A stretch of DNA of 64,000 bases from Tepidibacter aestuarii (GCF_934924865.1 NZ_OW235315.1:1240001-1304000), one strand, 5' to 3'; counted from the stretch's first letter, positions 45,752 through 54,889 are shown. Translations and numbers: made by a program. Notes: generated from the letters alone by a model not told the origin.

Positions 45752-45785
45752 CTATACTCATATAATGATGAGTATAGTTTTTTTG
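45752..45785 (+). terminator. Terminator after the chemoreceptor-like gene
   Basis: CTATACTCAT and ATGAGTATAG around a 6-nt loop, then seven T residues. Confidence 0.86.
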
Positions 45786-45868
45786 CGTGATAGTTGCAAA
45801 AGCAACTAATATTATATATAATACTTATTATGAAAAAATGTGCGTACAACTAAATAGGGGGTGTATTT

Positions 45869-47254
45869 ATGGAAAAACAGAAAAGACTTGGAACTGAAAA
45901 TATAGGCAAATTACTTATGGAATTTTCACTTCCTGCAATTATAGGTATGTTAATTAACATATTATACAATATTGTAGACAGGATTTTTATAGGAAAAGGG
46001 GTAGGGGCTATTGCGATATCAGCAGTAGGTTTAACTTTACCATTTACTACAATAATAATGGCATTTGGAATGCTTGCAGGTATTGGTGGATCGGCCTTAA
46101 TATCTATCAGACTCGGGGAAAGAAAGCATGATGAAGCTGAGAAAATACTTGGAAATACATTTATACTTTTAAGTATTATTTCTATTTTGGTAACTATTGT
46201 TGGTATTGGTTTTTTAGATCCTTTACTAAGATTATTTGGGGCAAGTGATGTAACATTTGATTATGCTAAAGACTATATATTTATAATACTTGCAGGTGCA
46301 GTATTTAATGCAGTTGGATTTGGTCTTAACGCATCTATTCGTTCTGATGGAAGTCCAAAGACTGCTATGATTACAAATTTAATAGGAGCTATAACTAATA
46401 TAATACTTGATTATGTATTCATAATGAAGATGAATATGGGGATAAAAGGAGCAGCTATAGCTACTGTTATAGGTCAAAGTTTTAATACTATATGGGTTCT
46501 TAGATACTTCATGTTTAGTGGTAGCTCTTCTATGAAACTCAAGGTTAAGAATATGAAGATGGATATTAATATAGTTAAAGGAATATTTGCGATAGGAATG
46601 TCTCCATTTTTAATACAAATTGCAGCAAGTGTTGTGAATGTGCTTGCAAATAATACACTAAAAGCGAATGGTGGAGATTATGCTATAGGTGCTATGAGTA
46701 TACTTATAAGTATAGCTATGATATTCTTAATGCCTGTATTTGGCATAACTCAAGGTGCTCAGCCTATAATAGGATATAATTATGGAGCTGTTAAAATGGA
46801 TAGGGTTAAGAAATGCTTGATACTTGCAATAAGTGCTGCATCTACACTTTGTATAACAGGATTTATATTTATAGAGTTTTTCCCAAATCTTATGATATCC
46901 ATATTTAGCAAAGATGAAAATATACTTAGAATAGGTACTCATGGACTTAAGATATTTTTATGTATGCTTCCTGTTATAGGATTCCAAATAGTAACATCGA
47001 ACTTTTTCCAAGCAATTGGTAAAGCTAAAATTTCTATTGTACTTAGCCTTTCAAGACAAGTACTTATATTAATACCGATGCTTATATTACTACCTAAGTT
47101 TTTTGGGCTTAAGGGAGTTTGGATGGCATATCCTATATCAGATTTTTCATCTTCTCTAATTACATTAGTGTTTCTGATTAAAGAATTGAAGGTTATGAGT
47201 ACAAGAGAAAAAAATGAAGAAAATATAAATATTAATGAATTAGTTAAAATATAA
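45869..47254 (+). CDS. MATE-family multidrug/Na+ exporter
   Basis: A 461-aa, twelve-helix membrane protein. The N-terminus RLGTENIGKLLMEFSLPAII, the first-lobe NILYNIVDRIFIGKGVG, RLGERKHDEAEKILGNT and the second-lobe ITQGAQPIIGYNYGA are MATE signatures (MepA/NorM style). It should export cationic compounds in exchange for Na+ or H+. GGGGGTG precedes the ATG; a small hairpin (AGTTGC/GCAACT at 45790-45805) lies in the leader. No adjacent regulator. Confidence 0.94.
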   Translation: MEKQKRLGTENIGKLLMEFSLPAIIGMLINILYNIVDRIFIGKGVGAIAISAVGLTLPFTTIIMAFGMLAGIGGSALISIRLGERKHDEAEKILGNTFILLSIISILVTIVGIGFLDPLLRLFGASDVTFDYAKDYIFIILAGAVFNAVGFGLNASIRSDGSPKTAMITNLIGAITNIILDYVFIMKMNMGIKGAAIATVIGQSFNTIWVLRYFMFSGSSSMKLKVKNMKMDINIVKGIFAIGMSPFLIQIAASVVNVLANNTLKANGGDYAIGAMSILISIAMIFLMPVFGITQGAQPIIGYNYGAVKMDRVKKCLILAISAASTLCITGFIFIEFFPNLMISIFSKDENILRIGTHGLKIFLCMLPVIGFQIVTSNFFQAIGKAKISIVLSLSRQVLILIPMLILLPKFFGLKGVWMAYPISDFSSSLITLVFLIKELKVMSTREKNEENININELVKI

Positions 47255-47283
47255 AGGTACTGGCAAAATTCCAGTACCTTTTA
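47253..47283. terminator. Bidirectional terminator between MATE and Fe-S genes
   Basis: AAAGGTACTGG pairs perfectly with CCAGTACCTTT, with T-rich sequence on both outward sides. Confidence 0.84.
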
Positions 47284-47290
47284 TTTTATA

Positions 47291-47998
47291 TTATTTTATT
47301 ATATTTCCATCTGTTGATATTATAAATTCATTGTATGAAGCTTTTGTGTTAGAATTTAAGATAGCCTCTTTTACTGCACGAACTAATCCTCCACAACAAG
47401 GGACTGACATTCTTGTAACTGTTATACTATTTATATCTTTTGTTCTAAATATCTCTGTAAGCTTATCTATATAATGTTGGTTATCATCAAGCTTTGGACA
47501 TCCTATAACAGTAACTTTATTCTTCATAAAATCATTGTGAAAGTTTGAATAAGAATATGCACAACAGTCTGCAGCTATTAATATATCTGCATTATCCCAA
47601 AAATCAGCTGCAGGACTTACAAGATTTAATTGTACAGGCCATTGTCTTAATTGAGACTCAGTAGTATTTATTTCTTTAGGAGATGATCCGCTACATCCAC
47701 ATCCTGAATTACTTTTTAATATTTTGCTTGCAGATCCAGGACATCCTCCAGAGGGTTTTTTCTTAGCAATTGCATATCCTTTTCTAGACTGATCAAATTC
47801 TACAGTTTCCTTTTCTGTTAATTTTATTGCATCGACTGGACAAGCTGGTAAACACATTCCAAGTCCGTCGCAATAAGAATCACTCATTAACTTTGCTTTG
47901 CCATCTACTATTTGTATAGCACCTTGGTGACATGCATTTGCGCATAACCCGCATCCTATACATTTTTCTTGATTTATTTCAATTATTTGTCTTTTCAT
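47291..47998 (-). CDS. Ferredoxin-like Fe-S protein with C-terminal Cys motifs
   Basis: A 235-aa cytosolic protein. An N-terminal two-cluster ferredoxin module has CIGCGLCANACHQG (Cys13, 16, 19, 23) and CDGLGMCLPACPVDA. A linker with SGCGCSG and GGCPGS follows, then a domain with AADCCAYSYSNFHND, IGCPKLDD and SVPCCGGLVRA. Such proteins often travel with hcp in anaerobes and may donate electrons. ATG 47998 is preferred over TTG 48004, with AAGGAGG 8 bases upstream. Confidence 0.88.
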   Translation of the reverse strand: MKRQIIEINQEKCIGCGLCANACHQGAIQIVDGKAKLMSDSYCDGLGMCLPACPVDAIKLTEKETVEFDQSRKGYAIAKKKPSGGCPGSASKILKSNSGCGCSGSSPKEINTTESQLRQWPVQLNLVSPAADFWDNADILIAADCCAYSYSNFHNDFMKNKVTVIGCPKLDDNQHYIDKLTEIFRTKDINSITVTRMSVPCCGGLVRAVKEAILNSNTKASYNEFIISTDGNIIK

Positions 47999-48156
47999 TT
48001 TCAAATCCTCCTTTAATATGATGTCGTTATAGGTATATTATACACTATGTTTTAAGTTGATTAGAGAACAAATGTTACAAAAAATATAATTTTTCATTAA
48101 AAAAAATAAATTTATGTATATACAAAGTAAGATAAATATGGTAAACTGTAAAAAGT

Positions 48157-48215
48157 ATAACACATATAAAGCAAAGATACATACTAATCGAGATTGTGCA
48201 AGTTGAATGTGTTAT
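48157..48215 (+). other. Inverted repeat in the gap leader
   Basis: ATAACACAT (48157-48165) and ATGTGTTAT (48207-48215) are exact inverse 9-mers 41 nt apart, upstream of the gap ribosome site. They could form a leader stem or a split operator. The rest of 48005-48263 has no ORF. Confidence 0.4.
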
Positions 48216-48263
48216 TCCGAAAAACATATATTATTAACTATTACATAAATGGAGGGTTTTGCA

Positions 48264-49292
48264 ATGAGTATTAAAGTAGGAATTAATGGATTTGGAAGAA
48301 TAGGAAAGAATGTTTTAAAGGCATGGTTAGAAAGAAAATCTGACATAGAGATAGTGGCTATAAACAGTACTAGTGGACCTGAAAAACATGCACATATATT
48401 TAAATATGACTCTTTATATGGAATTTTAGATGAAGAAGTTACAGCTACTAAAGATTCAATCATAATAGGTGATAGAGAAATTAAATTTACAGCACATAGA
48501 GATCCTGAACAAATTCCTTGGAAAGAATTAGGAGTTGATATTGTTGTAGAATCAACTGGAATATTTAGAGATAGAGAGGGATGTAATAAACATATAAAAG
48601 CTGGAGCTAAGAAGGTTATAATTTCGGCTCCGGGAGTAGATGAAGATATAACTGTAGTTATGGGAGTGAATCACAATGATTATGATCCAGAGAAGCATGA
48701 TATAATATCCAATGCATCTTGTACTACAAATTGCTTAGGACCTGTTGCTAAGGTTATTAATGATGAATTTAAGATAGTAAAAGGACTTATGACTACTGTA
48801 CATTCTTATACTAATGATCAAAAAATACTTGATCTTCCTCATAAGGATTTAAGAAGAGCTAGAGCGGCAGCGGAATCTATTATACCTACTTCTACAGGAG
48901 CTGCTAAAGCAATAAGCAAAGTTATACCAGAGTTAAGTGGAAAATTAAATGGAATGGCTATGAGAGTACCAGTGCCAGTAGTTTCAGTTGTGGATTTAGT
49001 TATAGAGCTTGAAAAAGATGTTACGGTTGAAATGGTTAATAATAAATTAAAAGAAGCTTCTGAAGGTGAACTTAAAGGAATACTAGGATATAGCGACAAA
49101 CCATTAGTGTCAATTGACTATAAGAAAGATTATAGATCATCTATAGTTGATGGATTATCTACTATGATGATTGGGAAAAATATGTTAAAGATTGTATCAT
49201 GGTATGATAACGAGTGGGGATATTCTAATAGAGTTATAGATTTAGCAACACATATAGGTAGAGTTGGAAATATGAATAAAGCTAACGCTTAA
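48264..49292 (+). CDS. gap: Glyceraldehyde-3-phosphate dehydrogenase
   Basis: A 342-aa glycolytic enzyme converting glyceraldehyde 3-phosphate to 1,3-bisphosphoglycerate with NAD. It starts IKVGINGFGRIGKNVLKAW, and the catalytic cysteine is in SNASCTTNCLGPVAKVI (about residue 154), with SYTNDQK, AAESIIPTSTGAAKAI and WYDNEWGYSNRV following. ATG 48264 has GGAGGG 7 bases before it. It is alone, not in a gap-pgk-tpi operon, and ends at a strong terminator. Confidence 0.97.
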   Translation: MSIKVGINGFGRIGKNVLKAWLERKSDIEIVAINSTSGPEKHAHIFKYDSLYGILDEEVTATKDSIIIGDREIKFTAHRDPEQIPWKELGVDIVVESTGIFRDREGCNKHIKAGAKKVIISAPGVDEDITVVMGVNHNDYDPEKHDIISNASCTTNCLGPVAKVINDEFKIVKGLMTTVHSYTNDQKILDLPHKDLRRARAAAESIIPTSTGAAKAISKVIPELSGKLNGMAMRVPVPVVSVVDLVIELEKDVTVEMVNNKLKEASEGELKGILGYSDKPLVSIDYKKDYRSSIVDGLSTMMIGKNMLKIVSWYDNEWGYSNRVIDLATHIGRVGNMNKANA

Positions 49293-49296
49293 TAAG

Positions 49297-49337
49297 AAAA
49301 GCACTTGTTTTGTAAATTACAAAACAAGTGCTTTTTT
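49297..49337 (+). terminator. Terminator after gap
   Basis: AAAAGCACTTGTTTTGTAA and its exact inverse form a 19-bp stem with a one-to-three nt apex and a T-run. Confidence 0.88.
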
Positions 49338-49448
49338 ATATGTAAGGAATTAAATGAGTATTATTTTAAATTCTTAGAATAAAGACTTTTTTATATATTA
49401 TAATATAAATAGGAAAACTATATATTATAAATATGAGGACGTGGTTAA

Positions 49449-50357
49449 ATGTTGAATGTTTGTTTATTAGCACCTGGCGGTGTTATGCCGTTTTACAATA
49501 GATTTCTTACATCTATGATTGCAAGTTGCAACGGAAGTATGGTGCTTGTGGATTGTGGAGAAGGAACTCAGATTCTTTTGAAAAAGTTAAAGTGGGGTTT
49601 AAAAAATATAGATATAATTTGCTTTACCCACTATCATGCAGATCATATAGCTGGTCTTCCTGGACTCTTAAGCACGATAGGGAATTCGGGTAGAGAAGAT
49701 GAACTTATATTAATTGGACCTCAAGGGCTAAAAAAAGTTGTAGAGGGCCTTTTGGTTATAACTCCTGAACTTCCATATGATATAAAACTTATTGAGACTT
49801 CTGATAAATTAATTGAATATAAACATAAGGATTTTGTAATAAATTCATTGCCTGTAAAGCATAGTATTGATTGTATGATGTACAGTGTTGAAGTTATGAG
49901 GAGAAGAAAGTTTGATAAAGATAGGGCTGAAATTCAGAATGTCCCTATGAAATACTGGAATAGACTTCAAAAAGAAGAGATAATAGAGGATAATGGAATT
50001 ATATATACTCCTGATATGGTACTTTCAGATAGAAGGAAAGGACTTAAAGTTTGCTATTGTACTGATACAAGGCCTCTTCCTGAAATTGTGGATTTTATAA
50101 AAGGGTCAGATTTATTTATTTGTGAAGGTATGCATGGAGATGAGACTTATACTAAAAAGATAGAAGATACAAATCATATGTTGTTTTCAGAAGCGGCGAA
50201 TCTTTCTAAAGAAGGAGAAGTTAAAGAGTTGTGGCTTACTCATTTTAGTCCGGCACTTCAAAATCCATATGAGTTCTTAGATGTAGCTAAAAATATTTTT
50301 CAAAACTCTGCAATAGGCGAAGAACTTATGGTTAAGGAATTAAAATTTACAGATTAA
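49449..50357 (+). CDS. rnz: Ribonuclease Z-like MBL nuclease
   Basis: A 302-aa metallo-beta-lactamase-fold RNase of the tRNA 3'-processing type. It starts MLNVCLLAPGGVMP, then DCGEGTQILLKK, the metal motif HYHADH (61-66) with AGLPGLL, VKHSID, CYCTDTR and the final ligand in LWLTHFSPAL. RNase Z cuts tRNA precursors lacking encoded CCA, which matches the CCA-adding enzyme gene 2 kb downstream. The exosite arm is short, so another MBL role cannot be excluded. Confidence 0.88.
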   Translation: MLNVCLLAPGGVMPFYNRFLTSMIASCNGSMVLVDCGEGTQILLKKLKWGLKNIDIICFTHYHADHIAGLPGLLSTIGNSGREDELILIGPQGLKKVVEGLLVITPELPYDIKLIETSDKLIEYKHKDFVINSLPVKHSIDCMMYSVEVMRRRKFDKDRAEIQNVPMKYWNRLQKEEIIEDNGIIYTPDMVLSDRRKGLKVCYCTDTRPLPEIVDFIKGSDLFICEGMHGDETYTKKIEDTNHMLFSEAANLSKEGEVKELWLTHFSPALQNPYEFLDVAKNIFQNSAIGEELMVKELKFTD

Positions 50358-50367
50358 GGAGGGGGAT

Positions 50368-51477
50368 ATGTCATTAAATAGTAGAATAATAAGTTTGAAT
50401 GAAGAAAAAGACTTTAGATTGATAAGTGTAAGTGATATTCACGGTGGTTTGGATTTATTCAAGAAATTAATTGAAAAAGTAGATTTTAAATCGAATGATT
50501 ATTTGGTTATAATAGGAGACTTTATCGAAAAAGGTAAGTTTAATAAAGAAACTCTTTCATATATAAGAGAATTATCTAAAAAAGATAATGTCATAATATT
50601 AGCCGGAAACTGTGAAGCGTTCATAGCTAGTCTGATTTTACAAAAATATAATTCTCAAAAGTTAATTAGATATATAAAGTATAAGCCTCATAAAAGTATA
50701 TTTGATGAGTGGCTTAAAGAATTAAATATAGATATTGATAAAATTGATGGAAAAGATTTGCAAGACATATTACTTCAAAATTATAAGGATGATATAGAGT
50801 TTTTAGGGTCGTTAAATGTTGTTTTAGAGTTTGATGATTTTATATTCGTTCATGCAGGTATAAGCGATAAGGAAAATTGGAAAAAATCAAGTCTTAAGAC
50901 GTTTTTATATTGTGAACAGTTCTATAAAAAAGATAATAGGAGTGGTAAAACTGTAGTTGTAGGACATTGGCCAGCATCTAATTATAAGGATTATACTATT
51001 AACTGCGATCCTATAATAGATACTGAGAAAAAAATTATATGTATTGATGGTGGGTACAATGTAAAAGAGATTGCTCAAATTAATGCTCTTATAATTGAAA
51101 AAAGAAATGATAAATACGATATTTATAATGAAAGTGCTGATGAATTTCAGAAATATATAGTAAAAGAGGATTTGCTTGGAACAAAGGAAATTCCTAGAAA
51201 AATAGGATGGCCTGATAATAGAATTGAGATTATAGAACAAAAAAAAGAATTTTCCGTGTGTAAAAGAATGGATACAGGAGAAATTATTAATATAAAGAAC
51301 GAACTAATAAAACTGGGATATGAGGGATATTACTGCAACCAAGATTATCAAGAGTATTATCTTACTGTTCATAGAGGACAAATAATATATGTTGTAAGTA
51401 TATATGGTGATTATGCACTTGCTAGATTAAATAGTGAGTACGGATGGATAAAAAAAGATTTGATAGAAAAGGTCTAA
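50368..51477 (+). CDS. Calcineurin-like metallophosphoesterase with C-terminal extension
   Basis: A 369-aa protein. The phosphoesterase domain (residues about 15-240) shows SVSDIHGGLDLF, VIIGDFIEKGK, ILAGNCEAFIA, FVHAGISDKENW and VVGHWPASNY. Relative to the PPP family consensus, GDxxDRG is GDFIEKG and GNHE is GNCE, losing the usual catalytic histidine. About 130 further residues have no recognised domain. GGAGGGGG precedes the ATG, 10 bp behind rnz. A phosphatase of uncertain substrate, possibly with altered activity. Confidence 0.85.
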   Translation: MSLNSRIISLNEEKDFRLISVSDIHGGLDLFKKLIEKVDFKSNDYLVIIGDFIEKGKFNKETLSYIRELSKKDNVIILAGNCEAFIASLILQKYNSQKLIRYIKYKPHKSIFDEWLKELNIDIDKIDGKDLQDILLQNYKDDIEFLGSLNVVLEFDDFIFVHAGISDKENWKKSSLKTFLYCEQFYKKDNRSGKTVVVGHWPASNYKDYTINCDPIIDTEKKIICIDGGYNVKEIAQINALIIEKRNDKYDIYNESADEFQKYIVKEDLLGTKEIPRKIGWPDNRIEIIEQKKEFSVCKRMDTGEIINIKNELIKLGYEGYYCNQDYQEYYLTVHRGQIIYVVSIYGDYALARLNSEYGWIKKDLIEKV

Positions 51478-51519
51478 AAAGACTTATTGATAAATTTGAT
51501 TTATCAATAAGTCTTTTTT
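51476..51519 (+). terminator. Terminator after the phosphoesterase gene
   Basis: AAAAAGACTTATTGATAAA and its inverse around TTTGA-type loop, ending in TTTTTT. Confidence 0.87.
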
Positions 51520-51615
51520 GGTTAAACTAATTTTATAAAATAAGCAATTTATAGAAAATGTATAATGAGGTTTTGAAAATTTATAATTGGGTATAACTCA
51601 AGTGGAGGGATGCTT

Positions 51616-51774
51616 ATGAAAAATTATAAATGTAGTGTATGTGGATATATCTATAAACCTGAAAAAGGAGATTGGACTCATGATATAGAAAAAAATACTA
51701 GTTTTGAGAATTTGCCTGATGATTGGAAGTGCCCTACTTGTAATCAACCTAAAATGGCATTTGAAGAAGTTTAG
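51616..51774 (+). CDS. Rubredoxin
   Basis: A 52-aa one-iron electron carrier: MKNYKCSVCGYIYKPEKGDW has the first CxxCG (Cys6, Cys9), and DDWKCPTCNQPKMAFEE has the second CPxC (Cys39, Cys42). Length and aromatic core residues (Tyr11, Tyr13, Trp37) are standard. GGAGGG precedes the ATG. Likely serves oxygen or peroxide detoxification; no partner reductase lies next to it. Confidence 0.95.
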   Translation: MKNYKCSVCGYIYKPEKGDWTHDIEKNTSFENLPDDWKCPTCNQPKMAFEEV

Positions 51775-51818
51775 ATTTTGTATTAAACTGGTATAAGTGG
51801 ATAAGAAAGGTGAGGATT

Positions 51819-53156
51819 ATGAATATAGATATACCAGTAGAAGTTGAGAAAATATTAGATGTATTAAATCAAAATAATTATGAAGGGTTTATAGTAGGCG
51901 GTTGTGTAAGAGATACTCTTCTAAATGATACACCAAAAGATTGGGATATAACCACGAACTGTCTGCCTGAAAAACTTATGAAAATATTACATGATAATTG
52001 CATAAAATCTATTCCAACAGGACTTAAGCATGGAACTGTAACAGCGGTGATAGATGATAATTACTATGAGATTACAACCTATAGAATAGATGGAGAATAT
52101 AAAAATAATAGACGTCCTGAAAATGTAGAATTTACTAATAAAATAGAAAAAGATTTGTCAAGACGTGACTTTACTATCAATTCTATAGCATACAATCATA
52201 AGTATGGTTTATGTGATCCATTTTTAGGGCAACAGGACTTAAACAAAGAAATCGTAAAGTGTGTTGGAGATCCTTCAAATAGATTCGAAGAAGATGCACT
52301 TAGAATATTAAGAGGAATAAGATTTGCAACTAGATTAAACTTTAAACTAGATGAAAATACAAAGAATGCTATGTCTGATAAAGGACATCTACTTTTAAAT
52401 ATTAGTTATGAGAGAATAAGGGAAGAACTGTGCAAAATATTACTTACCGATAAACCTTCATTAGGATTTAATATACTCAAAGAATTAGATTTGTTAAAAT
52501 ACATTCTTCCGGAGCTTGATGAGTGTGTTGGATTTGACCAAAGAAATTTTTATCATGACAAAGACGTATTTGATCATATTATGTCTGTTGTAGATTATGC
52601 ACCTTGCAATATGAAAACTAGGCTTGCTGCTTTATTTCACGATATTGCAAAGCCGGCATGCTTTAGTATGGATGAAAATGATGTAGGTCATTTTTATGGA
52701 CACAATATAAAAGGTGAAAGATTTACTAAAAAAATATTAAAAAGGCTTAAGTTTGACAATAAAACTATAGAGGATGTTTGTATACTAGTTAAAGAACATA
52801 TGAACATGCCGAATATTGAAAATAAAAAATCTGTAAAAAAGCTTATAAACAGGTCGAAAACAGACAATGTATTTGATCTTATAGATTTAAAAATAGCTGA
52901 TAGAAAATCTAGCGCAAATTCTGATGATATAGGTGCTATTTTGGAACTTAAAGATAAAATTAAAGAAATTATAGATCATAAAGAGCCGTTATGTGTAAAT
53001 GATTTAGCTATTAATGGCAATGATATAATTGAGTTAGGTATAAAGCCTGGCAAAAAAATAGGTAAGATATTAAATGAGTTGAATGAGTTGATACTAGAAC
53101 ATCCAGAATTCAACACTAAAAAATATCTGCTAAATCAAGTGAGAAAATATATATAG
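51819..53156 (+). CDS. cca: CCA-adding tRNA nucleotidyltransferase
   Basis: A 445-aa class II enzyme that builds or repairs the CCA end of tRNA. The catalytic region is GFIVGGCVRDTLLNDTPKDWDI, with the metal aspartates in DWD, RRDFTINSIAYN, GDPSNRFEEDALRILRGIRF and the ERIREEL tRNA-binding segment. A C-terminal HD phosphohydrolase domain (AALFHDIAKP, YGHNIKGERF) is present. ATG 51819 follows AAAGGTGAGG; GTG 51810 is in frame but overlaps it. Confidence 0.95.
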   Translation: MNIDIPVEVEKILDVLNQNNYEGFIVGGCVRDTLLNDTPKDWDITTNCLPEKLMKILHDNCIKSIPTGLKHGTVTAVIDDNYYEITTYRIDGEYKNNRRPENVEFTNKIEKDLSRRDFTINSIAYNHKYGLCDPFLGQQDLNKEIVKCVGDPSNRFEEDALRILRGIRFATRLNFKLDENTKNAMSDKGHLLLNISYERIREELCKILLTDKPSLGFNILKELDLLKYILPELDECVGFDQRNFYHDKDVFDHIMSVVDYAPCNMKTRLAALFHDIAKPACFSMDENDVGHFYGHNIKGERFTKKILKRLKFDNKTIEDVCILVKEHMNMPNIENKKSVKKLINRSKTDNVFDLIDLKIADRKSSANSDDIGAILELKDKIKEIIDHKEPLCVNDLAINGNDIIELGIKPGKKIGKILNELNELILEHPEFNTKKYLLNQVRKYI

Positions 53157-53235
53157 TAAATTTTCACTTGATAATCATAATCAAATGTGAGATACTGTAA
53201 TAGTAAAAAATATATGGAATAGAGGGTGAATTAAT

Positions 53236-53616
53236 ATGAGTAATGAGAAAAAACACGGTTGTGGATGCGGTGGACATGGACACGAACATGGAGAAAATCA
53301 CGAGTGTGGGTGCGGCGGACATGGACACGATCATGGAGAAAATCATGAGTGTGGATGTGGTGGACATCATGAACATGATCATGAAGAAGCTCAGATGATA
53401 TACTTAACATTAGATGATGAAGAAGAAATAGCTTGTAAAGTATTGACTATATTCGAAGTAGAAGGTAATGAATACATATCTTTATTACCTGAAAACTCAG
53501 AAGATGTGTATATATATAAATACAAAGAAACTGAAGAAGGACCAGAATTAGCACAAATAGAAGAGGACGGTGAGTTCAATAAAGTATCACAAGCATTTTA
53601 TGACTTATGTGATTAA
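53236..53616 (+). CDS. DUF1292 protein with His/Cys/Gly-rich repeat N-terminus
   Basis: A 126-aa protein. Residues 8-50 are three copies of a 15-residue unit of the form CGCGGHGHEHGENHE, with up to nine histidines and two cysteines per two units, likely binding several metal ions. Residues 52-126 are a DUF1292 domain (MIYLTLDDEEEIACKVLTIF, YISLLPENSEDVYIYKYKE), usually found beside Holliday-junction resolvase genes. The encoding DNA is a 45-bp tandem repeat. GAGGGTG precedes the ATG. It could be a Ni, Zn or Co store. Confidence 0.9.
   Translation: MSNEKKHGCGCGGHGHEHGENHECGCGGHGHDHGENHECGCGGHHEHDHEEAQMIYLTLDDEEEIACKVLTIFEVEGNEYISLLPENSEDVYIYKYKETEEGPELAQIEEDGEFNKVSQAFYDLCD
53248..53382 (+). 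repeat. 45-bp tandem coding repeat (three units)
   Basis: Three successive units encode the Cys-Gly-His repeats of the DUF1292 protein. The first two are nearly identical (shared TGCGGTGGACATGGACACGA-type core); the third is shorter and more diverged. Confidence 0.8.
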
Positions 53617-53623
53617 TAAAATT

Positions 53624-53683
53624 CGCTTCATGCTATCGCATAGCTCATATCGCCAACGAGTCCTAATGGGCTCCGTTGCTCAA
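53624..53683 (+). other. GC-richer structured intergenic patch
   Basis: About 60 bp far richer in G and C than its surroundings. Two hairpins are visible: GCTAT-CGC-ATAGC (53632-53644), and CAACGAGTCC with GGGCTCCGTTG (53654-53678), ten pairs with one bulged C and a TAAT loop. There is no ORF or U-run. It may be a small RNA, an mRNA 3' structure or a dispersed repeat. The rest of 53684-53989 contains only the terminator at 53758. Confidence 0.55.
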
Positions 53684-53757
53684 AAATAGTTGTAATTGCA
53701 GTTTTTCTATCAGTATTATCAACAATTTAAAAATTATATAGTTTTCTATTTGTTATA

Positions 53758-53803
53758 AAAAAGGCGACTAATAGCTAAGATTAGCTATTAGTCGCCTTTT
53801 TAT
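53758..53803. terminator. Strong bidirectional terminator before cysK
   Basis: AAAAAGGCGACTAATAGCTA and its exact inverse form a 20-bp or longer stem around a 2-4 nt apex, with A- and T-runs flanking. Confidence 0.88.
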
Positions 53804-53989
53804 TTTTAAGGAAATTATATAACTTTCAATCTATGCATAACATTGATTAAAAAATAATTCTTGAATTATCAAAATGATAATGATAGAATAAGAGTAATGA
53901 ATGGTATAAAATGTAAAATGGTTATAATGAGATAATGTAACTTAATTTAAATAAATATATATAATGTTATTAGATTTGGAGGGATTTAT

Positions 53990-54889
53990 ATGATATTAAA
54001 TAATATTATAGAGTCAATAGGAAATACACCGATTATAAATTTGAGCAAATTAACTGAAAGTAATATATACGCTAAAGCTGAGTTTTTAAATCCTGGAGGA
54101 AGTATAAAAGATAGGATAGGTAAGTTTATGATAGAACAAGCTGAAAGAGATGGAGTATTAAGAAAAGGTATGACTATAATGGAGCCTACATCTGGAAATA
54201 CAGGTATAGGTATAGCTTTGGTTGGAGTTCAAAAAGGATATAAGGTAAAGATTGTTATGCCTGAGAATATGAGTGAGGAGAGAAAAAGAATTATAAAGTC
54301 ATTTGGAGCAGAACTTATACTAACGCCTAAAGAGGAAAGTGTAGAAGGTGCTTTAAATGAGGTCAAAAGACAAATACAGGCTAATGATGATATATTCGTT
54401 CCTAATCAATTTAGCAATATTAACAACCCATTGATACATTACAATACAACCGCGGTTGAAATATTTAAAGACATGAATGAAGATGTGGATGTATTTGTTT
54501 CAGGGCTTGGAAGCGGAGGAACTTTGCAAGGAATAGGAAGGTATTTAAAAGAAAAAAATCCTAATTGTATGGTTGTAGCAGTTGAGCCTAAAGGAGTATC
54601 TGCGCTAAAAGGGCATAGTGCAGGAATTCATAAGATACAGGGTATAGGTGATGGATTTATACCAGATGTATTAGATGCATCTATGATGGATAAAATTATA
54701 GAGGTTAGTGATGAAGATGCTATTTCAATTTCTAGACAATTAGCAAAGGTATGTGGATGCTTGGTCGGAATATCGGCAGGGGCTAATGTGTGGGCATCTA
54801 TGAATATAGGAAAACAATATCCGGATAAGAAAATAGTGACTATTCTTCCTGATAGAGCAGAGAGATATTTTAGTGAAGGACTTTTATAA
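53990..54889 (+). CDS. cysK: Cysteine synthase (O-acetylserine sulfhydrylase)
   Basis: A 299-aa PLP enzyme joining O-acetylserine and sulfide. The PLP lysine is in FLNPGGSIKDRIGKF (about residue 41), the substrate loop is EPTSGNTGIGIALVG, the phosphate loop GLGSGGTLQGIGRYL, and GISAGANVWA is near the end. The C-terminal half lacks a CBS domain. No serine acetyltransferase gene is adjacent and no T-box or S-box leader is visible. GGAGGG precedes the ATG. Confidence 0.94.
   Translation: MILNNIIESIGNTPIINLSKLTESNIYAKAEFLNPGGSIKDRIGKFMIEQAERDGVLRKGMTIMEPTSGNTGIGIALVGVQKGYKVKIVMPENMSEERKRIIKSFGAELILTPKEESVEGALNEVKRQIQANDDIFVPNQFSNINNPLIHYNTTAVEIFKDMNEDVDVFVSGLGSGGTLQGIGRYLKEKNPNCMVVAVEPKGVSALKGHSAGIHKIQGIGDGFIPDVLDASMMDKIIEVSDEDAISISRQLAKVCGCLVGISAGANVWASMNIGKQYPDKKIVTILPDRAERYFSEGLL

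Noticed and set aside
45790..45805. AGTTGC-AAAA-GCAACT hairpin in the MATE leader as an attenuator
   Set aside because: Only six pairs with no U-run or alternative pairing; too short to claim regulation.
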